64,000 nt of DNA from contig CM022303.1 of the NCBI GenBank assembly GCA_011799875.1, positions 429,645,108 through 429,709,107 on the forward strand. Reading direction: 5' to 3'. Origin of the DNA: Thinopyrum elongatum (lineage: Eukaryota; Streptophyta; Magnoliopsida; Poales; Poaceae). Under the pieces are notes generated by a model that saw only the letters and a program-made list of their open reading frames with translations, was not told the origin of the DNA and made no database searches. Of this stretch, positions 1 through 11,784 are shown piece by piece; within the stretch, counting starts at the first letter, position 1; each line of letters starts with the position of its first letter. The position numbers and the translations under genes were made by a program.

Positions 1-1083
1 CTTGTCTCACCACCAGCTGTGAATCTCCTCGAATGATCAGTTTCTTAATTCCCAATTCTGCTGCAATTCTGAGCCCGGCAAGGAGCCCTTCATACTCTGC
101 TGTATTGTTGGTTGCTTCTTCCCGAGCAAAATGCATCTGGACGACGTACTTCAAGTGCTCCCCGGAGGGGGCGACAAGAAGCACGCCAGCCCCTGCACCT
201 TGCAGGGAAAAAGCACCATCAAAATACATAATCCATTCTTGGGGTGATTCCTTGCCGGGGATAACTGTCTCTGTCACTTCCTCATCAGGGGTTGGCATCC
301 ATTCTGCAATAAACTCTGCCAACGCCCTACTCTGGACAGTTGATGTGCTCTCAAACTTCAAACCAAAGCTGGACAGCTCCAAAGCCCATTCCACTATCCT
401 GCCGGTAGCCTCTGGGTTTTGGAGTATCCGTTGCAATGGGAAACGAGTAACAACCATGATCTCATGGGCTTGGAAGTAGTGGCGCAGTTTCCTTGAGGCC
501 ATGATGAGACCAAAGATCAACTTTTGCACGCCAGAGTACCTCGACCTAGCCCCTGTAACAAGGAGCTGACGAAGTACACTGGGCGTTGCACCACTTTCTT
601 CCTTGCCGCGTCCTTGGGGTTGTCATCGTTGCCGTGCTTGCTGCTGTTCTGATCCTTATCTGGCCCTGCCGGCCTCTGCTCACTCTCTTTCTCATCCACT
701 TCTCGCTGTGCTACCAAGGCTGCACTGACCACTTGGTTGGTTGCCGCTAAGTATAGCAACAACGGCTCCTGGGGTTTGGGTGCAACTAGGGTAGGCACAG
801 AGGACAGGTAGGTCTTCAACTCTTGCAAAGTTGTGTCTGCTTCAGGGGTCCACTTCACGGGACCTGCCTTCTTCAAAATCTTGAAGAACGGCAGGGCACG
901 CTCGGCAGACTTGGAAATGAATCTGCTTAGCGCGGCAACACATCCCGTCAGGCGCCTCACATCTTTGACTCTCCTTGGCGCTTGGATCTGCTCAATGGCC
1001 TTGATCTTGTCGGGATTGGCTTTGATCCCCCTGTGGGACACAAAGTACCCAAGCAGCTTGCCGAGGGGACGCCAAACACACAC
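1..1083 (-). pseudogene. rnh: Gypsy RT thumb/connection and RNase H domain (runs off window)
   Basis: From 1083 to 517 the frame reads the RT C-terminus (LLGYFVSHRGIKANPDKIKAI, GPVKWTPEAD, PVYFVSSLL). A frameshift near 545 is needed to continue. Bases 516-1 then encode RNase H motifs on the minus strand: a YFDGA-like first Asp motif, a NNTAEYEGLLAGL helix with the catalytic Glu, and RGDSQLVVRQ with a further Asp. RNase H degrades the RNA strand after reverse transcription. The domain is cut by the window edge. Confidence 0.75.
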
Positions 1084-1736
1084 TTCTCTGGGTTTAGCTT
1101 CAATTTGATCTTGCGTAGGTTTGCAAACGCCTCCTCCAAATCCTGAATGAGAGTTGCTCTATCTTTGGTTTTGACCACAAAGTCATCCATATAAGCCTCA
1201 ATGTTTCTGTGCAGCTGTGGCTCAAAACCAATCTGGACTGCCCTTGCAAAGGTGGACCCGGCACTCTTTAATCCGAATGGCATGCGGACAAAGCAGTACG
1301 TACCACATGGAGTGATGAATGATGTCTTCTCCTCATCTTCCTTGGACATGAAGATCTGGTGGTACCCAGAATAGGCATCCAGAAATGAGAGCAAATCACA
1401 ACCTGAAGTGGAATCCACTATCTGATCAATATGCGGCAAGGGAAACGGGTCCTTCGGGCAAGCCTTGTTGAGATATGTGAAATCAATGCACAGCCTCCAC
1501 TTCCTGTTTGTCTTCCGGACCACCACTGGGTTTGCTAGCCAAGTGGGATGTAGCACTGCTCTGACCAAACCAGCTGCCTCAAGCTTCTTGATCTCTTCTG
1601 CAATAAACTGCTGCCTCTCCAAGGCCTGCTTCTGAACTTTCTGCTTAACAGGTCTAGCGTGTGGGCAGACAGCAAGGTGGTGCTCGATTACCTCCCTGGG
1701 AACACCGGGGATATCAGATGGTTGCCAAGCAAACAC
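957..1736 (-). pseudogene. rt: Gypsy reverse transcriptase domain
   Basis: RNA-dependent DNA polymerase that copies element RNA into cDNA in the particle. Visible motifs in order: PVVVRKTNRKWRLCIDFTYLN (residues 70-90), FLDAYSGYHQI (118-128), PFGLKSAGSTFARAV (153-167) and the catalytic YMDD at 182-185, followed by LNPEKCVFGV. It overlaps the RNase H ORF in a different frame at its C-terminus, where a frameshift follows VFGVPS. The upstream stop at 1776 is in the same frame, so the RT would be translated only by readthrough. Confidence 0.85.
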
Positions 1737-1775
1737 ATCGATATTCGCCCGCAGGAAGGCAACGAGCGCGCTTTC

Positions 1776-2608
1776 CTATTTGTCATCGAGGGTGGCGCTG
1801 ATGGTGAAAGTGCCATCAACGCCAGCCAGCCCTGCCAGGACCTTTTTCACTTCCGGAGCAGCAACCTTGGGTCTCTTGCTGTTGGAACACTCTGGCACGT
1901 CGTCAATGGGTGCCGTGCACTCGGAGGGGGCACGCTTCCCTGACTCTTTGCTGGAGGTCCTACAATCCTTTTTCTTCCCTTTGCTTTCCTTGGCGGGAAC
2001 TGCTGCCGCCGCTGCCTCTACCGCGACCGCGTCCCGGTACATCTTTTCCACACAAATGATGGCATCTTTCTCATCTGACGGGATGGTAAGGACTCCCAGT
2101 GGCCCAGGCATCTTCAGGGTGTTGTAGGCATAGTGGGATGCCGCCATGAATTTAGCCAGGCCGGGCGCCCAAGGATCCCATTGTACGGTAGGGGGAGATC
2201 AACTACATCAAACACAATCTTCTCAGTCCGGTAGTTAAGCTCTCCCCCAAATGTTACTGGCAACATAATCTTCCCCTTAGGATGACTCCTGCCGGGGTTG
2301 ACTCCTTGAAACGTGCCTGTAACCTCTAGTTCTTCCTCTGCTATCTGAAGCTTGCTGATAACTGCTGGGGAAATCAGATTCAGTCTGGCCCCACCATCCA
2401 CCAGCATCTTCGTGACTTTGAGGTTGCGAATTGTTGGAGAAATCAACGAAGGCAGGCATCCCACCGTAGTGGTACGGCTAGGATGATCCTCTTCGTCAAA
2501 GATGATTGGTGTACGGGACAATTTAAGTGGCTTCCGGGCCTCTAGCGCTGGTTCCATGGCATTGATTTCCCGTGCCCATCGCTTGAGTTGGCGATGGGAG
2601 GCGTGCAA
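1776..2608 (-). pseudogene. pr: Gypsy aspartic protease and protease-RT linker
   Basis: Retroviral-type pepsin-like protease that would process Gag-Pol. The ORF at 2608-2114 carries the active-site loop MLVDGGARLNLIS at residues 68-80 (codons near 2400) and the second conserved region NGILGRPAWLNSW near its end. DGG replaces the usual DTG/DSG; this variant is known in some plant Gypsy lineages, so it need not mean inactivity. The chain continues in another frame (2147-1776) through an Ala/Lys/Ser-rich linker, then an in-frame stop after ...ATLDDK separates it from the RT ORF. One frame change and one stop make it a pseudogene. Confidence 0.7.
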
Positions 2609-2803
2609 AGATGCACCCCCGTCAACGCACAGGGCGTCCGTGGTCTTCTGAAACTCTTGCTCACTGGTTTCCTCTTCATCCCCTTTATCACTCTCATCAT
2701 CACAGGCTTCCTTCTCTTTGTCTCTGGCGGGCTTTCCTTTATTCCGAAAGGTCTGGCCGGGGTGATTTGCTCCATCACCTCGGCCCTTACCACCAGCGAC
2801 ATT

Positions 2804-4738
2804 CTAACCCTTTTCTTTATCACGCTTCTCATACTCTGCTCTCTGTCTCTTGGCCAACTGCTCGACCTGATAGCACTCCTGAAGGTCGTGGCCTTTGGTC
2901 TGGTGGATCTTGCAGTATGGCCCATCGCCCTTCCCGGCCTTCTCGGTAGCTGCTGCTTCCCGGCAATCGGCGCACACGGCAACGTCCTTGCCGGGGGCCT
3001 CAGCCTTGGTGATCTTGCCGGTATTTGGGGTGCCGGACCCTTCAACAGTCAATACTGCCTTATCCCTCTGCTTCTTACTGCGCTTCTTGACTTTCTTCTG
3101 ACTAGTGGACTCATCATCATCCTCTGAATGAACATCGATGCAATCTCCCTCTCCGGGCAACTTCCTTCCTTCCTCCATCCATGCACACTTATCCACTAGG
3201 GTGCACAGCTCCTTCACAGTCTTGGGCAACCGCACGTTCATCTTAGAACGGATCTGGCGGTTGCGCACATTGGACTGGAAGGCAGCTATCACGGCTGCCG
3301 GATGGATATTTGGAATATTTCTATGAACTTTGTTGAATCTTTGTAAATACTTACGGAGGGTTTCTCTTTCCTTCTGCTGGAGAAGCTGCAGATCGCTGGG
3401 ACGGCCCGGCTCCTGGTGGCCACCGGTGAAAGCGCCGATGAACTCATGGCACAGGTCTGCCCATGACAAAATAGAGTTCTCCAGCAGGTGCATCAGCCAA
3501 GACCTCATGTTGGACTTGAGGGCCAACGGGAAGTAGTTGGCGAACACCTTCTCATCTCTTCCCCCGGCAGCCTGAACAGTGATGGTGTAGATGCTCAGGA
3601 ACTCTGCCGGGTTCAGCCTCCCGTCATACTTCTCAGGTATCTCTGGCTTGAACGTGCGAACGGACGGCCAACAGACTTGCCGCAGCTCATGGGTGAAGGC
3701 GGGGCAGCCAACCTTGAAGCGCAGGGGCCCGCCAGCACCAGTAGTGGGCTCGTCGATGTCGAGGCCGTCGCGCCCGTCGGCTCGGAGGAGCTTGCCGTGG
3801 CGTTGCTCGACGACGCACATGTCTCCTCTTCGCCTATCTTCCGGGGTTCACCGTTGGCCTGGACGTGCTCGAGGATCAAAGGAGGCCATTGAGACGGCAT
3901 TGGGGTCTTGGTTCGGACGCGCCCACGCTGGCTGCCGTGGTGGGGACTGCACCGTAGGGACGGCTCCCTCCGTACGGGCAGCAGCATGGGCCGTTGTCGT
4001 TGCTTGGGGAGGTCGCGGCGGGGCAGCTCATCGTGAGCCCTCGGCTTCAGCGAAACCGAGCAGACTCTGGATGGTGGCACGCCACTCGTCCATCTGCTCG
4101 GCCGCTGGTGGAAACCTCAGCAGCAGCTGAGACCGCGCCATGGCCTCCGTGGTTGTGCTTGGCATAGATGATGATGATGTCGATCGCGCCGTCACTTGGC
4201 TCCTAATGGAGCCAGCGGCGGCAGCACTACGCCCCCGCTGTTGCGGCGCAACCACCGAGGTGGCAGGGTGGCGAGGCGGAGGCGCTCGAGGGCCATCAAC
4301 TCCGTTGGGCTCATCAGCTCGGTCGGCCCGCCATAGGGAAAGCGCATGTGCAGCGGCCGCGCCTGTGGCAAGGGCGGCCGGACGGTGGCGGTTCGCCCCA
4401 GACCGAGCGCCGTCGCTGTGGCTGTGCCCGTCGGTGAGCAGAGTGCGGCCGTCGGGGTGTTGCTGATGTTGCCCTCCTCCGGCATCTTCTGCTCTTGCGT
4501 CGGCCACAGGGGGAATGGTGGTGGTGCCGCCTGCTCCGACCACATCCCCAGCAGCGTTCGCACCCTCACGCGACTCCGCGCCCCCTGTAGCGTTGGAGGC
4601 CGCGGGTAGCGGAGCCTTCGAGGTGGATGGATGAGCCGAAGAAGCTGGTTTCTTCTTGGGTGACATGGTCGATGACGCCGTCGAAGATGCAGATGGCGAT
4701 GAAGATGACGCGCTGCTTATGTCTTCGGGTTCGCGCAA
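2804..4738 (-). pseudogene. gag: Gypsy Gag polyprotein, frameshifted
   Basis: Gag forms the virus-like particle and binds element RNA. The N-terminal part (4738 to 4028; alternative start at 4666 giving MSPKKKPASS) is a low-complexity Ala/Ser/Pro region. The conserved retrotransposon Gag domain lies in a different frame from about 3660 to 3170 (motifs PEKYDGRLNPAEFL, SWADLCHEFIGAF, ERETLRKYLQRFN). It is followed by a basic linker and a zinc-knuckle-like YCKIHQTKGHDLQEC near 2890. At least two frame changes (about 4030 and 3830) separate the pieces, so no intact product is possible. The order Gag then protease then RT fits an ordinary Gypsy polyprotein. Confidence 0.8.
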
Positions 4739-4744
4739 GCGATC

Positions 4745-4762
4745 CCCCTACCTGGCGCGCCA
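4745..4762 (-). other. Primer binding site of the Gypsy element
   Basis: Minus-strand TGGCGCGCCAGGTAGGGG starts 4 bp inside the LTR end. An 18-nt match starting TGG at this place is where a tRNA 3' end primes minus-strand DNA synthesis. The tRNA species was not identified. The first ten bases, TGGCGCGCCA, are palindromic. Confidence 0.6.
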
Positions 4763-4766
4763 AAGA

Positions 4767-5683
4767 TGTCGCGGGAAACCACGGCCACCTATGGGGCCAG
4801 GACGGCCCCTTGCTGGTTCGGCGGGGGGAGTCGCGTTGCACAAAGAGCAGACCAACGTAGGGCAGCGCGACAGAGATCACACGGGCAGTTTTACCCAGGT
4901 TCGGGCCGCCTGAGGCGTAAAACCCTACTCCTGCTTTGGTGGATTGATGGTGGAAAAGTGGTGGTGTGTGTAGTACACTTGCCCGGCAAGGGTTGCCTCG
5001 GGATGGTAGTGACTACGCACGTATGGGGGCGCGAGTGGTCTAACTTTCTAACCCCTCAAATGGTTGCCATGGGCCTCCTTTTATAGTTCAAGGGGTTACC
5101 ACAGTGGCAAATTAGTCATTAGACACTGATATGATAGCAAACAGTGCTATCATACCTAACTCTGCAGGCTGAGAGTGTGCATTTAATGCACCACTTAGTG
5201 TCACGTCGTTGGTTGCCCGGCAAGGCTTGCCGGGCTATCTCGCTAGCTCCATGCCTGCTCGTTCGACACGTCATAGGACGGGTGTCATCTGTGGATTTGC
5301 TTAGTAAGAAGTGGCCGCCATGTGGCAAATGGCTGCCACTTAATCACTCTACGGCTTGACACCGCACTGATCGATGACGTGAGTCGTGGTGGAGTAGTCG
5401 GTGAGGTAATCTGGTCTCCGTGAGTCCCGGCAGGCCCTGTCGGGACGCCTTGGTCATCCTCTTCTGGGGATGGCCTCGCCCCTTGCCGGGCTCGCCTACC
5501 CGGCAAGGGAGGCTTCTCCTTTGGTAATCTCTGGCTCCTCTGACTTGGTCTTGAATCCTTCTGGTATGCTTGTTGATGCTTTGAATCTCTTGGTCTCTTT
5601 GTTCATCTTGTTCTAACGCTTCAACCCTGATCTTGTGCCTGTGCATAGTTAGGACAACAGGCCCCGGGTCTGTTGCACCGACA
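4767..5683 (-). repeat. 5' LTR of the minus-strand Gypsy element
   Basis: On the minus strand the segment begins TGTCGGTGCAAC and ends CGCGACA, giving TG...CA ends inside a 5-bp inverted TGTCG/CGACA. It is 917 bp and ends 4 bp before the primer binding site. The second LTR is off the window, so the boundaries rest on termini and PBS only. The flank at 5684 is Copia sequence. Confidence 0.75.
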
Positions 5684-5729
5684 CGCTACCTCTACAACTA
5701 CCTTCGGGATTAGTTTTAGACCTGAATAA

Positions 5730-6719
5730 TTGTTATTTGGTGCCAGCGTTGAGCATGAACATTATATCTGGATCTTGTTTAGTTCGAGACGGTTATTCAT
5801 TTAAATCAGAGAATAATGGTTGTTCTATTTATATGAGTAATATCTTTTATGGTCATGCACCCTTGAAGAGTGGTCTATTTTTGTAGAATCTCGATTGCTG
5901 TGATACACATATTCATAATATTGATGCCAAAAGATGCAAAGTTCATAATGATAGTGCAACATATTTGTGGCACTGCGTTTAGGTCATATTGGTGTAAAGC
6001 GCATGAAGAAACTCCATGCAGATAGGCTTTTGGAATCACTTGATTATGAATCATTTGATACTTGCGAACCATGCCTCATGGGCAAGATGACTAAAACTCC
6101 GTTCTCCGGAACAATGGAGCAAGCCAATGACTTACTGGAAATAATACATACCGATGTATGCGGTCCAATGAGTGTTGAGGCACGCGGCGGGTATCGTTAT
6201 TTTTTGACCTTCACACATGATTTGAGCAGATATGGGTATATCTACTTAATGAAACACAAGTTTGAAACATTTGAAAAGTTCAAAGAATTTCAGAGTGAAG
6301 TAGAGAATCATCGTAATAAGAAAATAAAGTTTCTATGATCTGATCATGGAGGCGAATGTTTGAGTTACGAGTTTGGCCTTCATTTAAAATAATGTGGAAT
6401 AGTTTCACAACTCACGCCACCAGGAACACCACAGCGTTATGGTGTGTCCGGACATCATAACCGTACTTTATTAGATATATGGTGTGATCTATGATGTCTC
6501 TTACCGATTTACCACATCATTTTGGGGTTATGCATTAGAGACAGCTGCATTCACGTTAAATAGGGCACCATCTAAATCCGTTGAGACGACATAATATGAA
6601 CTATGGTTTGGCAAGAAACCTAAGCTGTCGTTTCTTAAAGTTTGGGGTTGCGACACTTATGTCAAAAGGCTTCAGCCTGATAAGCTCAAAAGCAAATCGG
6701 AGAAGTGTGTCTTCATAGG
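5730..6719 (+). pseudogene. int: Copia GAG-pre-integrase and integrase core, broken
   Basis: Integrase inserts element cDNA into the chromosome. An ORF at 5967-6338 shows the pre-integrase zinc region (LGHIGVKRMKKLH, CEPCLMGKMTKTPF) and the start of the integrase core (IHTDVCGPMSVEARGGYRYF). Upstream, a tryptophan-His-Cys segment (LWHC) is out of frame near 5970. A stop follows ...KKIKFL where SDHGGE would carry the second catalytic Asp. More stops follow to 6700. Here the frame reads ...CVFIG and is cut by the Sabrina-like insertion, continuing as YPKETIGY at 13360. Confidence 0.75.
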
Positions 6720-8289
6720 TGATACGTCTCCAACGTATCAATAATTTTTTATTGTTCCATGCTGTTATATTATCATTCTTGGATGTTTTACAATCATTTT
6801 ATAGTCATTTTATATCATTTTTTGGTACTAACCTATTGACATAGTGCCCAGTGCCAGTTGCTGTTTTCTGCTTGTTTTTTACATCGCAGGAAATCAATAC
6901 CAAACGGAGTCCAAACACAGCGAAACTTTTTGTGGATTTTTTTGGACCAGAAGACATCCAGTGGGCCAAGAAAGCACCTGAGGGGAGCTTCGAGGGGAGC
7001 ACAATCCACCAGGGCGCGCCTGGGGGCCCAGGCGCGCCCCGGTGGGTTGTGCCCACGTCGGTGGCCTCCCGCACCGCCTCTTTGCTCTATAAATACCCCA
7101 ATATTCCAGAAACCCTAGGGGAGTCGACGAAAATCAATTCCAGCCACTGCAATTTCCAGAAACACCAGATCCAATCTAGACACCATCACAGAGGGGTTCA
7201 TCATGTCCATTGGTGCCTCTCCGATGATGCGTGAGTAGTTGTTTGTAGACCTACGGGTCCGTAGTTAGTAGCTAGATGGCTTCCTCTCTGTCTCTTGATT
7301 ATCAATACAATGGTCACTTGGAGATCCATATGATGTAAGTCTTTTTGCGGTGTATTTGTTGGGATCCGATGAACTTTGAGTTTATGATCAGATCTATGTT
7401 TTTATCCATGAAAGTTATTTGAGTCTTCTTTGATCTCTTATATGCATGATTGCTTATAGCCTCGTATTTCTTCTCCAATATTCGGGTTTTGTTTGGCCAA
7501 GTTGATCTATTTATCTTGCAATGGGAAGAGGTGCCTGGTGATGGGTTCGATCTTACGGTGCTTGATCCCAGTTACAGAAGGGGAAATGACACGTATGTAT
7601 CGCTGCTATTAAAGATAACAAGATGGGGTCTATTTCTACATAAATAGATCTTGTCATCATTCTTATTGCATTACTCCATTTTTCCATTAACTTAATACAC
7701 TAGATGCATTCTGGATAGCGGTCGATGTGTGGAGTAATAGTAGTAGATGCAGGCAGGAGTCGGTCTACTAATCTTGGACGTGATGCCTATATAATGATCA
7801 TTGCCTGGATATTGTCATGATTATTTGAAGTTCTATCAATTGCCCAACAGTAAATGTTTTCCCACCGTTTGCTATTTTTCTCGAGAGAAGCCACTAGTGA
7901 AACCTACGGCCCCCGGGTCTCTTCTCATCATATTTGCCTTTGCGATCTAATTTCCTTTGCTTTTATTTTCAGATCTATTAAACCAAAAATACAAAAATAC
8001 CTTGCTGCAATTTATTTATTTTGCGATCTATTTATCCTATCTATCACAGCTTTATCACGTCTTCTCGCCAACTTGAGGCATCGTTACCCGAAAGGGATTG
8101 ACAACCCCTTTAACACATCGGGTTGCGAGTATTTGTTATTTGTGTGCAGGGGCTGTTTACGTTGTGTTGCTTGGTTCTCCTACTGGTTCGATAACCTTAG
8201 TCTCATCACTGAGGGAAATACCTACCGTCGCTGTGCTGCATCATCCCTTCCACTTTGGGGAAATACCGACATAGTTCAAGCAGGCATCA
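6720..8289 (+). repeat. 5' LTR of the Sabrina-like element
   Basis: Starts TGATACGTCTCCAACGTATC and ends AGCAGGCATCA. It carries a TATA-like CTATAAATACCCC at about 7088 followed by a likely leader. Compared with the 3' LTR it has scattered substitutions and a few short indels (for example about 14 bp extra near 6985 and 9 bp missing near 7652), yet the total length is identical. Confidence 0.92.
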
Positions 8290-8300
8290 AAAGGAATTTC

Positions 8301-8318
8301 TGGCGCCATTGCCGAGGA
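8301..8318 (+). other. Primer binding site of the Sabrina-like element
   Basis: TGGCGCCATTGCCGAGGA lies 11 bp inside the 5' LTR. It differs by two bases from TGGCGCCGTTGCCGGGGA, a primer site common in plant Gypsy elements (usually assigned to tRNA-Asp; assignment from memory). The distance and TGG start support it. Confidence 0.6.
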
Positions 8319-8511
8319 GGATCTTCAACATCAACCAGGTTCCTAATCACAAATCTCATCTCCTCGTAATTTACATTATTTGCCATTTGCCTCTCATTTT
8401 CCTCTCCCCCACTTCACAAAAATTTGCCTTTTTATTTGCCCTCTTTTTTGTTCGTCATTTTCTCGTCAAATCTGTTTTTGTGCGAAATCTTGTTTACCAC
8501 TTTTTGTCGTT

Positions 8512-9313
8512 ATGGATAGCTCTTCCTCTATTGCATACACTCCCAAGAACAAGGTTCTTAATTTTAAAAAAAGAGGGGGAGAACTTAAAAGATGCTTGGT
8601 ATAGGATTTGCAATTCTCATAATAGATCTATCCGTAAGCAATCTACCATTGTTCTTCTCCACTGTTTTTATGTGGGCATCACCACTTGGTATAGATTCGT
8701 CCTTGATACGATTACCGATGGAAATTTCTTGATGTGTCCTTCCCTTGATGCTTTTAATGCTTTGGGAAATTTAGTGGGTTCACCCCCTCACATGATCAAT
8801 GAAACAATTGTTACCCTCGAGCATGTTATGGAAAGACTAGATGCTATCGAAAAGAAAATGCTTACCGAAGAACATATTGAAAACTTGGATAGAAAAATGC
8901 AAAGTTATGCTACTAAAATTGGGTCGAAAGCGGGAGAAGTTTTTAAGTTGTTAAAAGAAAAGGGGACTATAATTCATGAACGAATCGAGGAAAGCCCGTC
9001 TAGGATTGATAAACTGGAAGAATTTTTTTCTAATCTAGGTACGGCTTTTGCTTCCACTAAAACTCCCATAAAAATTAGTAAGACTACTCAAGTCACTAAA
9101 AACAAGGGTGCAACTTCTAGCAATGATAAAGGAGATCTTAAGATGATTAGTATCCATCCCAATTTTATTGAAGTCATAAGAGACCCTTTTTGCAAAAATA
9201 AGTTTTTCAATCTCGTGCCTAGAAGTATTGTCATTGATAATTTATATGCAAAATCCTTGGAAAATCCTAAGTGTTCGATCAAAGAATTGGAGGATAAAGA
9301 TGACAAAACTTAG
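8512..9313 (+). pseudogene. gag: Degenerate Gypsy Gag of the Sabrina-like element
   Basis: A start at 8512 (MDSSSSIAYTPKNKV) runs into an A-run at 8567-8573, where one frame change is needed to reach the open frame that ends at 9313. That frame shows Gag-like text LKDAWYRICNSHNRS and LLHCFYVGITTWYRFVLDT near its start, then a coiled-coil-like stretch (LEHVMERLDAIEKKM) and a Lys/Ser/Thr-rich tail. There is no zinc knuckle and no pol downstream. It is the only protein-like segment in the element, consistent with a gag-only non-autonomous derivative. Whether the frame change is recoding or decay cannot be told; decay is simpler. Confidence 0.6.
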
Positions 9314-11784
9314 ATCCTACGCGTTATGCCTAGCTCGGGGCGTAAAACGATAGCGCTCGTTGGGAGGCAACCCAACTTGTATCTTTTTGCTTTTTGGTTT
9401 TTTTGCTGTTTTCAATAAAATACGCAATTATGCCTCTGGTTAGATGTGTTTTTGTGGTTTAAATTAGTGTTTGTGCCAAGCAAGGCCTTTGGGATGATTT
9501 GGGTGAGAGATGATTTGATCTTGCTGAAAAACAGAAACTTTTGTGCTCACGAAATTATTTTTCATTTTTATCATAAGAGCTCTTTTAAGTTGATTCTTTG
9601 TGTAGAAGATTAATAAACAAATTATTCACGTCGTCCTAATTTTTCAGAAGTTTTCGAGTTATATAAGTATTCGAAGTAGTCAGATTGCTACAGACTGTTC
9701 TGTTTTTGACAGATTCTGTTTTCTTTGCGTTGTGTGCTTGTTTTGATGATTCTATGGTTTTCTTTGAAGAGTTTTTGCCATAGAAAAGTTGGAATACAGT
9801 AGATATAATGCAAAAATAAAATATGAATGGGTTTGCAACAGTACTTATAGTAGTGGTTTGCTTTCTTATACTAACGGATCTCACGAAGGTTTTGTTGAGT
9901 TTTGTGTGGTTGAAGTTTTCAAGTTTTGGGTGATCTTACGATGGATGAAGGAATAAGGATTAGCAAAAGTCTAAGCTTGGGGATGCCCGAGGCACCCGAA
10001 GAAAATATTCAAAAAGTAGCAAGCAACTAAGCTTGGGGATGCCCCCGAGTGGCATCCCCTCTTTCTTCTAACGACCATCGGTATTTTAATTTTTATTCGT
10101 CACATGTTATGAGTTTTGCTTGGAGCGTCTTGTATGATATGAGTCTTTGCTTGTTTTGCTTTGTGTTTTAAGTCTTGAATCCTTTCTAGACACACCTTTT
10201 TGAGAGAGCCAAAAATTATGTGATGCTTGCTCCTATGCTTCACTTAAATTTTTAGAGCCATGGAATTGCTCTAGTGCTTCACTTATATCTTTTTTAGCAC
10301 GGTGTGCTTTGTTATTTTTGAAGAAATTCTCTCATGCTTCACTTAGATTTATTTGGGAGTTAGTAATTTTTTTTAAGAAATTCTCTCTTGCTTCACTTAG
10401 ATTATTTTGAAGAAAGAAATATTATGCTCATGTTCTTCACTTATATTTGTTTGAGCTTATTAAAAGGAACATATGAAATTAGTCCCAAAGTGATAGATAT
10501 CCAAGGAGGATATAATAAAAACTTTCATGAAGATCATTGGACAAAATAAACTTGATTCTTAGTAATGGTTTTGAGATATGACGATATGATATGTGAGTCA
10601 TGCTGATGAGTAATTGTGCTTTAGTAAGAATATTGATGTTAAGGTTTGTGATTCCCTATGCAAGCACAAAAGTCAATAGTTATGCAATGAAATTTTTATC
10701 CTACTTGTGGTGCATTATTCAGTGTTACTTATGCTTAATGCTTGGGTACGAGATTTTTCGTTTCTTGGTTGGTCGCTTCTCAATCTTTTTGCTAGCCTTC
10801 ATTTTTGCACTAAGTATGATCACTACTTGTGCATCCAAAACCCTTTAAACCATTTTTGACATATGAGTCCACTATACCTACCTATATGCGGTATTTCCGT
10901 GCCGTTCTAAGAAAATTTGCATGTGCCATCTCTAATTTTCAAAATAAATTTCTCTTTTGTGTGCTCGTACCGCTCGCGAGGCGGTGAGGGGTGGCCAATA
11001 TTTTCCATGCTAGATGTGTTATTCTCACGATGAGTCTTTATTCACTTGTCATTACACGATAGTACGGCAAAGGTATTAGGGAAGCCCAGTCCCGAAATGA
11101 AAAATTAATTTACTTTATGTTGTCAAATAATAAATTCCTTGGAAAGTGTTGGTATGGAGGGCACCCATGGATACGGTTAGCCATGGAAAGTGAAAGTAAT
11201 GGTGGAAAAAGGAATAAACTTTATTTTCTGTTTGGGAACCGCCTATGATGTATCTAGCATGGAAAGTGTTGGGAGATCTAAGTCGTTCTCGTTGGTGGGA
11301 AAAGTATGCCTCCCAAAATGTTTTTATCTCTCAATTTTCACTTTGAGCTCTGGCACCTCTACAAATCCCTACTTCCCTCTGCGAAGGGCCTTTCTTTTTA
11401 CTTTATGCAATTTTTATTTTGAATTTGAGTTTCCATCTTCTCTTATAAAGCACCAACTAAGGGGCACTATGATCGTATTTGAGCATTGGGTGTAGCTAAT
11501 ATTCAAGTGTGTTTCATGAATGGATCAATGGTTGAGCATAATGGGTTAGGGATAACTTGCTTTAGTGTTGATATTTTGAAAGACATGGTTGCTTGTTGGT
11601 ATGCTTGAGTATTAAAGTCTTCATGTCAAAACTAGACTATTGCTTTGAACCTTATAAAAGTCCAAATGTCCATGCTATAAAGAAAAGATTATGTGATGAA
11701 CATGTTAGGCAGCATTCCACATCAAAAATTCTGTTTTTATCATTTACCTACTCGAGGACGAGCAGGAATTAAGCTTGGGGATGC
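9314..11784 (+). other. Non-coding interior of the Sabrina-like element with repeats and PPT
   Basis: No ORF of note. Two internal copies of the polypurine-like AAGCTTGGGGATGCC occur (about 9973 and 10031) before the real tract at 11771-11784. A cluster of 60-100-bp repeats built on 'tgcttcacttagatttatttgagag' fills 10220-10450. The same layout is found in the related interior at 18150-19300, so the long leader-like 3' region is conserved between copies. Confidence 0.6.

Larger units (their letters stand above)
1..5683 (-). mobile_element. Ty3/Gypsy LTR retrotransposon, Tat-like, 5' two-thirds
   Basis: A minus-strand Gypsy element enters the window from the left. Read in its own direction it shows a 5' LTR (4767-5683), primer binding site, gag, aspartic protease, reverse transcriptase and RNase H, with integrase and the 3' LTR expected beyond base 1. 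The gene order and RT motifs are those of Gypsy elements. The zinc-knuckle-like C-x3-H-x4-H-x4-C of Gag and the DGG protease site suggest the Tat group, which is an inference. Frameshifts between gag pieces, a stop in pol and a frameshift into RNase H show the copy is dead. It inserted into the Copia element that resumes at 5684; the TSD partner lies outside the window. Confidence 0.85.

Noticed and set aside
33..479. 148-residue plus-strand ORF
   Set aside because: It is antisense to the RNase H domain read on the minus strand and has no domain of its own.
2396..2404. DGG instead of DTG/DSG at the protease active site as an inactivating mutation
   Set aside because: DGG is a normal variant in some plant Gypsy lineages; the element is dead for other reasons (stops, frameshifts).
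2588..3127. Hydrophobic plus-strand ORF of 179 residues resembling a membrane protein
   Set aside because: It is the antisense frame of the Gag linker and zinc-knuckle region; the hydrophobicity comes from reading a Lys/Glu-rich protein backwards.
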